Shown: piece by piece, positions 1-12,417 of the stretch
How positions within the stretch are numbered: the stretch's first letter is position 1
Layout of the letters: each line of letters begins with the position of its first letter
DNA from: JBAXEO01 sp963789515
GTDB lineage: Bacteria; Actinomycetota; Coriobacteriia; Anaerosomatales; JAAXUF01
Direction of reading: 5' to 3'
Length of the DNA stretch: 64,000 nt
Assembly: GCA_963789515.1 (NCBI GenBank)
Contig: CAWBKW010000003.1
Location: forward strand, 1 to 64,000
Notes under the pieces: model-generated
What the model was told of the DNA's origin: nothing
Seen by the model: the letters and a program-made list of their open reading frames with translations, nothing else
Databases searched by the model: none
Program-made: the position numbers and the translations under genes

Positions 1-2503
<2,503 letters not shown>

Positions 2504-2520
2504 AGGCGAGGTGAGACGAG

Positions 2521-3191
2521 ATGCAGAACCGGTTGCACGTAGTCATCGGGGGGTACGGGCGAGTGGGCCGGTACCTCGCGCGCATGCTCGAGTTCGAGGG
2601 GCACACGGTCTCGGTCGATCGACCAGGACCCGCTGGTCTTCGACTGCGCTGAGGGCGAGGACATCCTCGGCCAGAAGTTCGTCGGCCCGGTGTTCGACCG
2701 CGACGTGCTCGAGGATGCCGGGATCAAGGACGCTGACTGCTTCGCCGCTGTCACCTCGGGCGACAACAGCAACATCGTCGCGGCCCGCACCGCGCGCGAG
2801 TACTACCGCGTGCCGCGCGTCATCGCGCGCATCTACGACCCTCGCCGCGCCGAGATCTACCGCGGCCTGGGCATCTCGACGATCGCCTCGGTGACGTGGA
2901 CGAGCACGCGCCTGCTCGACATGGTCACGCACCCCGACCTCCACAGCGAGTACCAGTACGGCAACGCCGAGGTCGAGATGATGGAGGTCGAGCTGCCCGC
3001 GACGCTGGCGGGCAAGACCGTCGCCGACCTCACCGTTCCCGGCGAGGTCGCGGTGGCATCGATCGTGCGCGCCGGCAGGGCGATCCTGCCGGTGGAAGGC
3101 TCCGACCTTCGAGAAGGACGACATCCTGTTCATCAACGTGCTCCGCGAGAGCGCCGACAAGCTCGAGCGGTTGCTCGGGCTGAAGGAGTAG
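2521..3191 (+). CDS. TrkA-like RCK protein, first of pair, frameshifted
   Basis: Cytoplasmic regulator of K+ transport (RCK/KTN family). The N-terminal Rossmann motif reads GGYGRVGRYLA, followed by the conserved stretch AVTSGDNSNIVAA and an RCK_C-like half with LAGKTVADLTVPGE. Length after repair is about 222 residues, normal for a one-unit TrkA. Start ATG 2521 lies behind a GAGG-type ribosome site, 17 bases after the ATPase stop. Single-base breaks occur near 2623 and 3108. It is closely similar to the gene at 15337, which follows the second ATPase, so the ATPase-RCK-RCK cassette is duplicated. No TrkH, TrkG or KtrB channel occurs in the window, so the partner may be the adjacent pump. Confidence 0.85.
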
Positions 3192-3200
3192 GTGGCGGCG

Positions 3201-3895
3201 ATGAACGTACTTATCGTTGGAGCCGGCAAGTCCGGCAGTCTACCTCGCCGAGAAGCTCCGCGGCGATCACAAGCGTGACGATGGTCGAGTCCCGGCCCGG
3301 AGCGAGCGAGCTACGTGGCGGCGCGCATGCCCGACGTCAGGGTGGTTCGCGGCGACGGTTGCGAGCCCGCGCGTGCTCGACCAGGCGGGCGCGGCGCAGG
3401 CCGATCTCGTCGCGGCGCTGACCGGTGACGACGAGGACAACCTGGTCGTCTCGTTCCTGTGCAAGACGACGCACCAGGTGCCGATGGTCTTCGCCCGGAC
3501 CAACCACCCCAAGAACGAGTGGATGTTCACCAAGACGTGGGGCGTCGACGTGGCGGTCTCGACCGCCCAGGTCATCTACAGCCTGATCGAGAAGGAAGTC
3601 AGTCTCGGCGACGTCATCACACTCATGGCGCTCTCGGCCGAGAACATGGTCATCGACGAGGTCACGCTCCCGGCGGATGCGGAGGCCGTCGGCAAGACGC
3701 TCTCCGAACTCGCGATCCCCAAGTGCGCGCACGTCATGGCGATCATCTCGGAAGGCGAAGTCGTCGTGCCGCGCGGGGATACAATGCTCAAGGCGGGCGA
3801 CGAGGTGCTGATTCTGTCGTCGTGCGGCGAGGAAGCGAACCTGAGGCTCACGTTCGGTGTCCGCACGGAGTCCAAGCAGCATGCGTCTGCCGTAG
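3201..3895 (+). CDS. TrkA-like RCK protein, second of pair, frameshifted
   Basis: Second RCK/TrkA protein, starting ATG 3201 ten bases after the previous stop. It begins MNVLIVGAGKSG, a dinucleotide-binding loop. It continues through AALTGDDEDNLVVSFLCK, the W-FTKTWGVDVAVST segment and an RCK_C half with GDTMLKAGDEVLILSS. At least three one-base breaks fall between 3235 and 3365. The C-terminus is uncertain: the frame stays open to the start of the next gene, and a one-base correction near 3880 would give a stop at 3893-3895, close to the length of its paralogue at 15995. It probably acts with its neighbour as a heteromeric RCK assembly that senses NAD(H), ATP or a cyclic nucleotide. The ligand is not predictable here. 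Confidence 0.78.
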
Positions 3896-3958
3896 CCGCG
3901 CACGGGCTCGTCTGGGCGGCGGCGACGGCATCTCCGAGCAGGGTGGACTCGCATCTCC

Positions 3959-5533
3959 ATGGACTTGAAGCGCATCGCTTCGTACAGAGGCGGCTATCCG
4001 TTCGCGGTCCTCGCGACGTGTGCCGCGGTCGGCTTGCTGGTGCCGCTTCGGGCAGTTCTCGCGACACCGGTCGTCATGCTGCTGCTCGTGCCGGTCATCA
4101 TCCTCATCGCGAGGGTGTCGGGCGTGCGTCCGTCCGCCATGGCAGCCGTGCTCGCCTTCCTGCTGCTCGACTTCCTGTTCATCCCTCCGTACTACCGCCT
4201 GACCGTCGCCGAGCTGCCCGAATGGATCGGCCTGCTCGTCTTCCTGATCGTCGCGCTCGTCTCGGGCCAGCAGACCGGCCAGCTTCGCCAACGCGAGCTG
4301 GCGGCCATGAGGCGGCAGCGCGAACTCGAGCTCCTCAACCGGCTCTCCTTCAGCATCGCCTCCGAGAAGTCCGCCGATGCCACGGCGGAACTCGTCGTGA
4401 CGCAGGTCGCCGAGGTGCTCGGCGCGCGCCGGGCGGCGCTGTACGTGGGCGGCATCGGCGCGGGGCGGGCCGGCCGCTGCCTTGCGTCCGCGGGCGCGGC
4501 AACGCCGTCTTCCGGCGAGGAGGCGCTCGTGGCCTGGGTACTGCGAACCAGCAAGGCGCATCGGCATGCCCGCGAGCGGCGAGGTGCCTTGGGACCAGCG
4601 GCTCGTCTCCGTTGGTCCGAGCGACGCGATTCCCGGCGTGATCGCCGACGGCATCTACCTGCCGCTGCAGACCTCGACGAGCCTGGAGGGCGTGCTCGTG
4701 GTCGTGCCTGCGCGCAGCCGGGACCGCCCAGCGACGACGACGTGCGCCTGCTCGCGGCGGTCGCCAACCTCGCCGCGTCGTCGATCGAGCGTCAGCGGCT
4801 CGAGGAGGACGCGGCGCACGCCGAAGCGCTTCGCGAAGCGGACCGGCTCAAGTCGACGCTGGTCAGCTCGGTCTCGCACGAGCTCAAGACCCCACTTGCG
4901 GCCGCGACGGCGCGGGTCACCGGCCTGGTCGAGGAGGGGACGGGCTGCGACGCCGACGCGGGTGCAGGAGGAACTCGCAGCGGTCGCAGAGGATCTGGAG
5001 CGTCTCAACGACTCCATCGGCGACCTGCTCGACTTCTCTCGGCTGGAGTCCGACGCGTGGCAGCCGCATTTCGAGCCCTACGACCTGCGGGACATTCTCG
5101 GCACCGTGCTCTCTCGGTTGTCGACCGCGCAGCGTGACCGGCTGAGATTCGAGCTCGCCGAGGACCTCCCCGAGCTCAGAGCGGACTTCGCTCAGCTGGC
5201 GCGGGCGCTTTCGAATCTCGTCGAGAACGCGCTGCTGTACTCGCCCGAGCAGCACCGTGGTGATCGTCGGCGCGCGCTCCGTTGAGGACGCTGCGGAGCT
5301 CTGGGTCGAGGACTCGGGCCCGGGCGTTCCGACCTGCCGAGAAGCCCCACGTGTTCGAGAAGTTCTATCGTGGGAGCGTGTCCTCGACGGTTCCCTCGGG
5401 TACCGGACTCGGTCTGGCGATCACTCGAGAGATCGTGCGAACGCACGGCGGGACGATCCGAGTTGAGGACGTGGATCCCCACGGCGCACGATTCGTCATG
5501 ACGATTCCGACTGGAGATGAGGAGTCAGCGTGA
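3959..5533 (+). CDS. KdpD C-terminal-type sensor histidine kinase (DUF4118-GAF-HisKA-HATPase), frameshifted
   Basis: Membrane sensor kinase matching only the C-terminal half of classical KdpD. The first about 90 residues hold four hydrophobic segments (DUF4118 four-helix module), then a coiled linker, a GAF-like domain (about residues 120-270), the phosphoacceptor box SVSHELKTPLAA, the N box LVENALLYS, and the G boxes DSGPGVP and GTGLGLAI. The N-terminal KdpD and USP domains are absent; they are encoded separately at 11168-12305. Breaks occur near 4555, 4730 (apparently a missing base), 4940, 5253 and 5330. The stop overlaps the start of the adjacent response regulator (GTGA), so the two form an operon. 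It most likely controls KdpFABC production in response to low K+ or turgor. Confidence 0.85.
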
Positions 5534-6246
5534 GTCCCGAAGGCGCACCTGAGCGCGCACAGCGCGTCCTGGTCATCGATGATGAGGAGCAGATTCGGCG
5601 TGCGCTGAAGTCGGTACTGTCGGCGCGCCACTACGAGGTCGACCTCGCCGAGACCGCCGAGGAGGGCCTCGAGCTCACGGCGACCCGCACGCCCGACATC
5701 ATCGTGCTCGACCTCACGCTCCCCGGCATGAGCGGGCTCGAGGCCTGTCGCCAGCTGCGTGAGTGGTACCACGGCCCGATACTGATCCTCTCGGTGCGCA
5801 ACGCCGACGACGACAAGATCGCCGCGCTCGATCTGGGCGCCGACGACTACCTTACCAAGCCGTTCTCGACCGGCGAGCTGCTGGCGCGCATTCGCGCGCT
5901 GCTGCGTCGCACACAGGGGGCGGACGCATCGGTGCTGGAGGTGCGCTCGGGCGACCTGCACATCGACTTTGCCAAGCGCACGGTCACCGTCAAGGGCGAG
6001 CCGGTTCACCTCACCCGGATCGAGTTCGACATCCTCGCCACGCTGGCGCGCAACGCCGGACGCGTGGTCACGTCCCGGATGTTGCTCGATCAGGTGTGGG
6101 GGCCCGAGTACGAGGGGGACACGCAGGCGCTGAGGGTGCACGTCTCGCATCTGCGCCGCAAGCTCGAGTCGCCCGGCGACGTCTCGCGCTACATCCTCAC
6201 CGAGCCGGGCGTCGGCTTCCGGTTTGTGGAGTCTGAGGACAGCTAG
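5530..6246 (+). CDS. kdpE: KdpE-type response regulator
   Basis: Intact 238-residue OmpR/PhoB-class regulator. The receiver domain has VIDDEEQ, the phosphoacceptor in IIVLDLTLPG and the conserved lysine in LTKPF. The C-terminal winged helix runs from about residue 135 and ends with the typical hairpin EPGVGFRFV. GTG 5530 overlaps the kinase stop by four bases, so the pair is translationally coupled. Position between the KdpD-type kinase and kdpFABC supports the name. A tandem 11-bp-spaced repeat just downstream (6273-6290) could be its own operator for the kdp structural genes. Confidence 0.9.
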   Translation: MSPEGAPERAQRVLVIDDEEQIRRALKSVLSARHYEVDLAETAEEGLELTATRTPDIIVLDLTLPGMSGLEACRQLREWYHGPILILSVRNADDDKIAALDLGADDYLTKPFSTGELLARIRALLRRTQGADASVLEVRSGDLHIDFAKRTVTVKGEPVHLTRIEFDILATLARNAGRVVTSRMLLDQVWGPEYEGDTQALRVHVSHLRRKLESPGDVSRYILTEPGVGFRFVESEDS

Positions 6247-6255
6247 ACGCCCGAT

Positions 6256-6274
6256 TTCGCGGCCAAACCGCGAA
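6256..6274 (+). terminator. Possible hairpin after kdpE
   Basis: TTCGCGG (6256-6262) and CCGCGAA (6268-6274) form a perfect 7-bp stem with a 5-base loop ten bases after the kdpE stop. There is no T-tract, so it could be a weak terminator, an mRNA-stabilising hairpin or a dyad. Confidence 0.35.
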
Positions 6275-6314
6275 TCTTCGCGCAATCTTCACGAGTGCCG
6301 GCCTTGCCTTCACG
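6273..6314 (+). promoter_or_regulatory. Candidate KdpE operator (11-bp-spaced direct repeats)
   Basis: AATCTTC occurs at 6273-6279 and 6284-6290, exactly 11 bp apart, and CTTCACG recurs at 6287-6293 and 6308-6314, 21 bp apart. OmpR/PhoB-class regulators typically bind head-to-tail half-sites spaced 11 bp, and kdpE lies just upstream with kdpFABC just downstream. No convincing -35/-10 pair was found next to it. The 6315-6535 remainder holds no gene I can support. Confidence 0.4.
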
Positions 6315-6535
6315 CGTCCTGAACAGCCTGTTTCCCATACTCGAAGTGCAGGCGATTGGTCTGCGTCGACGGTGGTCGTAGACAGGAGTCAGCAGTGATC
6401 ACAGTGGGTTTCAGCGATTGCGTTCGCCGGCGCTCTTCATCGGGGCGTGGGCGTGGGTGGGGCACCAGCGCCGCAACTCGCATTCAAAGAGGCGTGACCG
6501 CTAGTACCGATTCCCGACTCTGGAGAGGCAGCGAC

Positions 6536-6641
6536 ATGGCTCTGTTCGTTGATGTGCTCGTGGTCCTTGGAATCGTCGGCGGCGGTGGGAGCAGGTGTGC
6601 TCTACACGCTGCTGGCCGACAGGATGGTGTCTGGTCGATGA
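6536..6641 (+). CDS. Small single-helix membrane peptide upstream of kdpF, frameshifted
   Basis: A reading frame starting ATG 6536 behind a GAGAGGCAG site begins MALFVDVLVVLGIVG. After removal of one base near 6585 it continues GVLYTLLADRMVSGR and stops at 6639-6641, giving about 34 residues with one membrane helix. Its TGA overlaps the kdpF ATG (ATGA), the usual sign of translational coupling. I do not recognise the family. It may be an accessory subunit of the Kdp pump or a leader peptide that sets kdpF translation. Confidence 0.5.
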
Positions 6642-6727
6642 ACTCGCAAGACGCCATAGTCGGCCTTGTGGCCCTGGGCACGCTTCTGTACCTGTTCTGG
6701 GCGCTCATCAATCCCGAACGCCTGTAG
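6638..6727 (+). CDS. kdpF: KdpF small subunit of K+-transporting ATPase
   Basis: Encodes a 29-residue peptide with a single hydrophobic helix (GLVALGTLLYLFWALINPERL), the typical size and ending of KdpF, which stabilises the KdpABC complex in the membrane. It starts with an ATGA overlap on the preceding small frame and ends in TAGGAG, so its stop region supplies the ribosome site for kdpA eleven bases later. Intact. Confidence 0.85.
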   Translation: MNSQDAIVGLVALGTLLYLFWALINPERL

Positions 6728-6738
6728 GAGGCTGCCCC

Positions 6739-8468
6739 ATGCCGCTGATCGATGTCGTTCAGATAGTGCTGCTGGTCGCGCTGGTGGTCGCGGCGCCAAG
6801 CCGGTCGGCACGTTCCTCTATCGGCTCTACTCCGGCGAGCGAACCTTCCTGCATCCGGTCCTGGCGCCGGTCGAACGCGCCATCTACCGCGTCTCGGGTG
6901 TCAACCCGACCGGCGAGATGACGTGGGTCGCCTACACGCTCTCCGTGCTCATGTTCTCGGGCGTGTGCGTACTCGTGCTGTTCGCACTCCTGCGGCTGCA
7001 GGGCTACCTGCCGCTGAACCCCGCCGGCGTGCCGAGCATGCCGAGCCTGCTCGCGCTCAACACCGCCGTCTCCTTCGTCACCAACACCAACTGGCAGGCG
7101 TACTCGGGTGAGAGCGGCGTGAGCTACCTCGACGCAGATGGTCGGCCTCGCCTGGCAGAACTTCGTCTCGGCGGGCGTCGGGATGGCGGTGGCCGTGGCG
7201 TTCGTGCGCGGGCTGACGCGCGCCGGGCACCGCGAGATCGGCAACTTCTGGGTCGACCTGACCCGGTCGTGCCTCTACGTCCTGCTGCCACTGTCGCTCG
7301 TCTTGAGCGTGGTGTTCGTTTCGCAGGGCGTGATCGACAACTTCAACGCGCCGACGCAGGTCAAGACCGTCGAAGGCGGATCGCAGACCATCGCCCAGGG
7401 TCCGGTCGCCTCGCAGGAGGCGATCAAGGAGCTCGGCACCAACGGCGGCGGCTTCTTCAACGCCAACTCGGCGCACCCGTTCGAGAACCCCACGCCGCTC
7501 ACGAATCTCCTGCAGACGTTCGCGATCCTGCTGATTCCGGCCGGCCTCGCGTACATGGTCGGGAAGTTCGCCGGGGACACTCGGCAAGGATGGGTGTTGC
7601 TGGCCGCGATGACGATCCTGTTCTCGATCGGCGTGGCGACGGTCTACTCGTTCGAGCACATCGGCAATCCCAACCTCACCAAGGCCGGCGCGACGCAGGT
7701 CGCGACCGCCGGGAGCTCCGGCGGCAACATGGAGGGCAAGGAGGTCCGCTTCGGCATCGCGCAGACCTCGGTGTTCGTGAACTCGACCACAGCTGCCTCG
7801 TGCGGCGCTGTCAACTGCGAGTCACGACAGCCTGACACCGCTCGCCGGCGGCATGGCGATGCTCAACATCGCGCTCGGCGAGATCGTGTTCGGGGGTGTC
7901 GGTTCGGGCCTGTACGGCATGCTCATCTTCGCGATTCTCGCGGTGTTCATCGCCGGCCTGATGGTGGGCCGGACCCCCGAGTACCTGGGCAAGAAGATCG
8001 GGCCGACCGACATGAAGCTCGCGATGCTGTCGGTACTCGCCCTCGAGGCGGGCATCCTGGTGATCGCGGGCATCTCGGTGGTCTATCCGCCGGCCGCCTC
8101 GGCGGTGCTCAACTCGGGTCCGCACGGGCTCTCGGAGATGCTGTACGCGGCGACCTCGGCGGTGGGGAACAACGGCTCGGCATTCGCCGGGCTCACGGCC
8201 TCCGGGACCTTCTACACGATCGCTTTGGCCATCGGCATGTTCGTGGGGCGCTTCTTCTTCATCATCCCGGTGCTGGGTATCGCGGGCTCCATGGCCCAGA
8301 AGAAGGTCGCGCCGCTTTCCTCCGGCACGTTCCCCACGACGGGCCCGCTTGTTCGTCGGCCTGCTCGTCGGCGTGATCGTGATCGTCGGAGCACTCACGT
8401 TCTTCCCCGTCTACGCGCTCGGACCCATCCTCGAGCAGCTGCTCATGCATGCCGGCCAGCTCTTCTAG
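6739..8468 (+). CDS. kdpA: KdpA K+-translocating subunit, frameshifted
   Basis: Integral membrane subunit carrying the K+ selectivity filter of the Kdp ATPase. Hallmarks seen are SFVTNTNWQAYSGE, the filter-region motif GTNGGGFFNANSAHP followed by FENPTPLTNL, and the third-repeat motif TSAVGNNGSAFAGL. After repair the length is about 575 residues, normal for KdpA, with about ten membrane segments. One-base breaks are near 6797, 7135, 7825 and 8348. Start ATG 6739 follows the AGGAGG formed at the kdpF stop, and kdpB starts ten bases after its stop. Confidence 0.92.
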
Positions 8469-8477
8469 GGAGCATCG

Positions 8478-10554
8478 ATGTCTGAAACCCGCCTTACCGA
8501 TGTCGTCGAGACGAGCGAGCAGAAGGCTCGCCGCGGGGCGACCTTCGATCCCAGCCTGGTCGGTCGGGCCTCTCTCGACGCGCTCATCAAGCTCTCCCCG
8601 CGGACCCTGTATCGCAATCCGGTCATGTTCGTCGTCGAGATCGGCAGCGTGATCACCACCGATCTACGCGATCGGTGCTGCGGCGAGCGGCGGCAAGGAG
8701 TTCGGCTTCTTCGTCTCCTTGGCGCTCTGGCTCTGGTTCACCGTGCTGTTCGCGAACTTCGCCGAGGCGATGGCCGAGGGCCGCGGCAAGGCCCAGGCCG
8801 ACGCGCTTCGCACGATGACCACCGACACGACCGCCAACCGCCTCGCCGCCGACGGCAGCGTCGAGGTGGTGGCCGCATCGGACCTTCGCCGAGGCGACAC
8901 GGTCGTGGTCGTGGCGAACGAGATCATCCCGGGCGACGGCGACGTGATCGAGGGCATCGCCTCGGTGGACGAGTCGGCGATCACCGGCGAGTCCGCACCC
9001 GTCATCCGCGAGAGTGGCGGCGACCGCAGCGCGGTCACCGGCGGCACCAAGGTGCTGTCCGACCGCATCGTCGTGCGCATCACCTCGGACCCCGGCCAGA
9101 CCTTCCTCGACCGCATGATCGCACTGGTCGAAGGTGCGAGCCGGCAGAAGACCCCCAACGAGATCGCGCTGGACATCCTGCTCATCGTACTCACGATCAT
9201 CTTCGTGCTGGTGGTCATGACGCTGAAGACGTTCGCCATCTACTCCAATGGCGACGTCTCGGTAAGCGTGCTCATCGCCCTGCTCGTCTGCCTCATCCCG
9301 ACGACCATCGGCGGGCTGCTCTCGGCGATCGGCATCGCGGGCATGGACCGGCTCGTGCAGCGCAACGTGCTGGCGATGTCGGGGCGCGCCGTCGAGGCGG
9401 CCGGCGATGTGGACACGCTGCTGCTCGACAAGACCGGCACGATCACGTTCGGCAATCGCCAGGCGTCGGAGTTCCTGCCGGTCGCCGGCGTGACCGAGGC
9501 TGAGGTGGCCGACGCGGCGCAGCTGGCGTCGCTCTCCGACGAGACGCCCGAGGGCCGCTCGATCGTGGTCCTCGCCAAGCAGTTCGGAATTCGCGAGCGC
9601 CACCTCGATGAGCGACCACCGTCTTCATCCCGTTCACGGCGCAGACGCGCATGAGCGGCGTCGACATCGGCGCCGAGCAGATCCGCAAGGGCGCGAGCGA
9701 CGCAGTTGCCGCGTGGGTCGAGTCGCTCGGCGGAACGGCTCCCGGCGATCTCGATGCGCTGGTGCGCACGTGTCTCGGAGGCGGGCGGCACGCCGCTGGT
9801 CGTCTCGCGTGGCAACCACGCACTCGGCGTCATCCACCTCAAGGACATCGTGAAGGGCGGTATCCGCGAGCGCTTCGAGCAGCTGCGAGCGATGGGCATC
9901 CGCACGGTCATGATCACCGGCGACAACCCCATCACGGCGGCGGTCATCGCCAAGGAGGCCGGCGTCGACGACTTCCTGGCGCAGGCCACGCCCGAGACCA
10001 AGATGGAGCTCATCCGCAAGGAGCAGGCCAGCGGCAAGCTGGTCGCGATGACCGGCGACGGCACCAACGACGCCCCGGCGCTCGCTCAGGCCGACGTGGG
10101 CGTGGCGATGAACACGGGAACCAGCGCCGCCAAGGAAGCCGGCAACATGGTCGACCTGGACAGCGACCCCACCAAGCTCATCGAGATCGTGGCGATCGGC
10201 AAGCAGCTGCTCATGACGCGCGGCTCGCTCACGACCTTCTCGATCGCCAACGACGTCGCCAAGTACTTCGCAATCGTGCCGGCGATGTTCATGGTGTCGC
10301 TGCCGGCGCTGGGGCGTCTCAACATCATGGGACTGCACTCTCCGCAGAGCGCGATCATGAGCGCGGTCATCTTCAACGCGCTCATCATCGTCGCGCTCAT
10401 CCCGCTCGCCCTGCGCGGCGTGAAGTACCGGCCGGTGGGCGCGGGTGCGCTGCTCCGCCGCAACCTGCTCATCTACGGCCTCGGCGGCATCATCCTGCCC
10501 TTCGTCGGCATCAAGGCCATCGATGTCGTCCTCGTCTCTCTGAACCTCGGATAG
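8478..10554 (+). CDS. kdpB: KdpB ATP-hydrolysing subunit, frameshifted
   Basis: P1A-type ATPase subunit that powers K+ uptake through KdpA. It shows the actuator TGES (ESAITGESAP), the phosphorylation site LLDKTGTITFGN, the hinge MTGDGTNDAPAL and seven predicted membrane spans. Length after repair is about 690 residues, as expected. Breaks lie near 8662, 9613 and 9775. ATG 8478 follows a GGGAG site and lies ten bases after kdpA; kdpC follows after nine bases, so the operon order is the usual F-A-B-C. Confidence 0.93.
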
Positions 10555-10563
10555 GAGATCACC

Positions 10564-11145
10564 ATGAGGCGCGCACTCATCGTTTCGCTGCGAATGGTGG
10601 TCGTCACCATCGTGCTCACCGGCTTCGTCTACCCCTTGGTGGTCTGGGGCATCAGCGCGGTCGTGTTCCCCAAGCAGGCTGCCGGTAGCCTGGTCACGGA
10701 CGCCAGCGGCTCGGTCATCGGTTCGAGACTCATCGCTCAACCGTTCACCGCCGACAAGTACTTCCATCCGCGTGCCTCGGCGGCCGGTGCCGACGGCTAC
10801 GATGCGATGTCGTCGAGTGCAAGCAACCTCGGGCCGACGAGCCAGGCGCTGGTCTCGGCAGTCGAGAGCCGTGTCGCCGAGATCCAGCGGAACGACCGCG
10901 CCGAGAGGGGCACGATCCCGGTGGACGCGGTCACGGCTTCGGGCAGCGGCCTTGACCCGGACATCACGCCGGACAACGCCGAGATGCAGGTGGCCCGCGT
11001 GGCGGAGGCTCGCAGGCTTGCGGAGTCGCAGGTTCGCGAGCTGGTGGCCGCACACACCGCTCCGCGCCAGTTCGGGGTTCTCGGTGAGCCGCGCGTCAAC
11101 GTCCTCGAGCTGAATCTGGCTCTCGACGCGGTAGCATCCAAGTGA
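10564..11145 (+). CDS. kdpC: KdpC subunit of K+-transporting ATPase
   Basis: Intact 193-residue subunit with one N-terminal membrane helix (about residues 8-30) and a periplasm-side domain containing the family motifs SRLIAQPF, KYFHPRASAA, SSASNLGPTSQAL and the ending RVNVLELNLALD. It docks next to KdpA and raises ATP affinity of KdpB. ATG 10564 sits behind AGGAG at the kdpB stop. It is one of the few genes in the first 15 kb without an indel. Confidence 0.95.
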   Translation: MRRALIVSLRMVVVTIVLTGFVYPLVVWGISAVVFPKQAAGSLVTDASGSVIGSRLIAQPFTADKYFHPRASAAGADGYDAMSSSASNLGPTSQALVSAVESRVAEIQRNDRAERGTIPVDAVTASGSGLDPDITPDNAEMQVARVAEARRLAESQVRELVAAHTAPRQFGVLGEPRVNVLELNLALDAVASK

Positions 11146-11167
11146 CGGCGCGTGGGGAGGTGTGCCG

Positions 11168-12305
11168 ATGAGTGACCTCAGCCAGAGCCCCGGACCGGCG
11201 CCGGGCGTGCACAAGAGGGGCTGCCACAAGGTGTTCCTCGGCTACGCCGCCGGCGTCGGCAAGACGTACACGATGCTTGCCGAGGCCCATCGCCGGCTGT
11301 CGCGCGGGGAGGACATCGTCGTCGGCTACGTGGAGCCGCACTTGCGTCCCGACACGATGGCGCTGGTGGACGGGCTCGAGCTCGTCGCGCCGAAGCGGCT
11401 CGAGCTACCACGGGAGCGAGTTCACGGAACTCGACACCGACGCGGTCATTGCGAGGCGCCCGCACACGGTGCTGGTGGACGAGCTGGCGCACACCAACGT
11501 CCCCGGTACGCGCCACGAGAAGCGGTGGCAGTCGGTCGAGGAGATCCTCGCCGCTGGCATCAACGTGCTCTCGACCGTCAACGTGCAGCACTTCGAGAGC
11601 CTCAACGACACTATCTGCCAGATCACCGGCGTGTGCGTGCGCGAGACGGTCCCGGACCGCGTTCTGGACGAGGCCGACGAGGTCGAGCTCGTCGACATCC
11701 CGCCCGACGCGCTGCTCAACCGCCTCAAGCGAGGAGCGATCTACGCTCCCGAGAAGGTCGACCAGGCGCTCAACAACTTCTTCCGCCGAGGCAATCTGGT
11801 CGCGCTTCGGGAGATGGCTCTGCGAAAGACCGCCGAGGAGGTCGACTACGATCTCGAGGAGTTCATCTCGGCGCACGACGTCGACAAGACGTGGGGAGCG
11901 GTCGACCGCGTGCTGGTCGCCGTGACCCCGAGGCAGCAGAGCGCGAAGCTGGTCCGCCGCGGCTATCAACTGGCGCGTCGACTCGATGGCGACCTGTGGG
12001 TGGTGCACGTGAAGCCGTCAGCGACGCTTCTGGGTGGCGCCGAGCAGAAGGCCGTTGACGAACTGCGCCGACTGGCCGAGGAGCTCGACGGCGACTTCAT
12101 CGAGGTTTCCGCCGAGGACGTGGCCACCGGCATCATCGAGTTCGCGAACTCGCACCAGATCACCTTCATCGTGATGGGGCAATCGGTCCGAAGCAGGCTT
12201 GACGAGGTGCTACACGGCTCCATCGTTGGTCGCATCATGCGCGAGACGCGCAACATCGACGTGGTCATCGTCGCGGAGACGCGGTCCAGTTCGGCCGACA
12301 GGTAG
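11168..12305 (+). CDS. kdpD: Stand-alone KdpD N-terminal domain plus USP domain, frameshifted
   Basis: About 378 residues matching only the N-terminal half of KdpD. It has the Walker A-like GYAAGVGKTYTML, the DELAHTNVPGTRHEKRW block, the NVQHFESLND segment and a C-terminal universal-stress-protein-like domain ending in GSIVGRIMRETRNIDV. No kinase domains follow; these are encoded at 3959-5533. ATG 11168 has GGGGAGG eight bases upstream; the in-frame GTG at 11162 is too close to that site. One base is inserted near 11400. Anabaena is known to carry a similarly truncated KdpD, so a two-gene arrangement can be functional. This polypeptide may sense the signal and modulate the separate kinase half. 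Confidence 0.88.
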
Positions 12306-12417
12306 TGGACTGCGAGGTCTCGCCGAGATGCGCCGTCGGCCCGTGGCAGGAGGCAGTGCCCCCGCAGGGAACCTCACAGGTAGCGTCCGGATTGCGCGGG
12401 CGAACCTTGGCGTGAAT

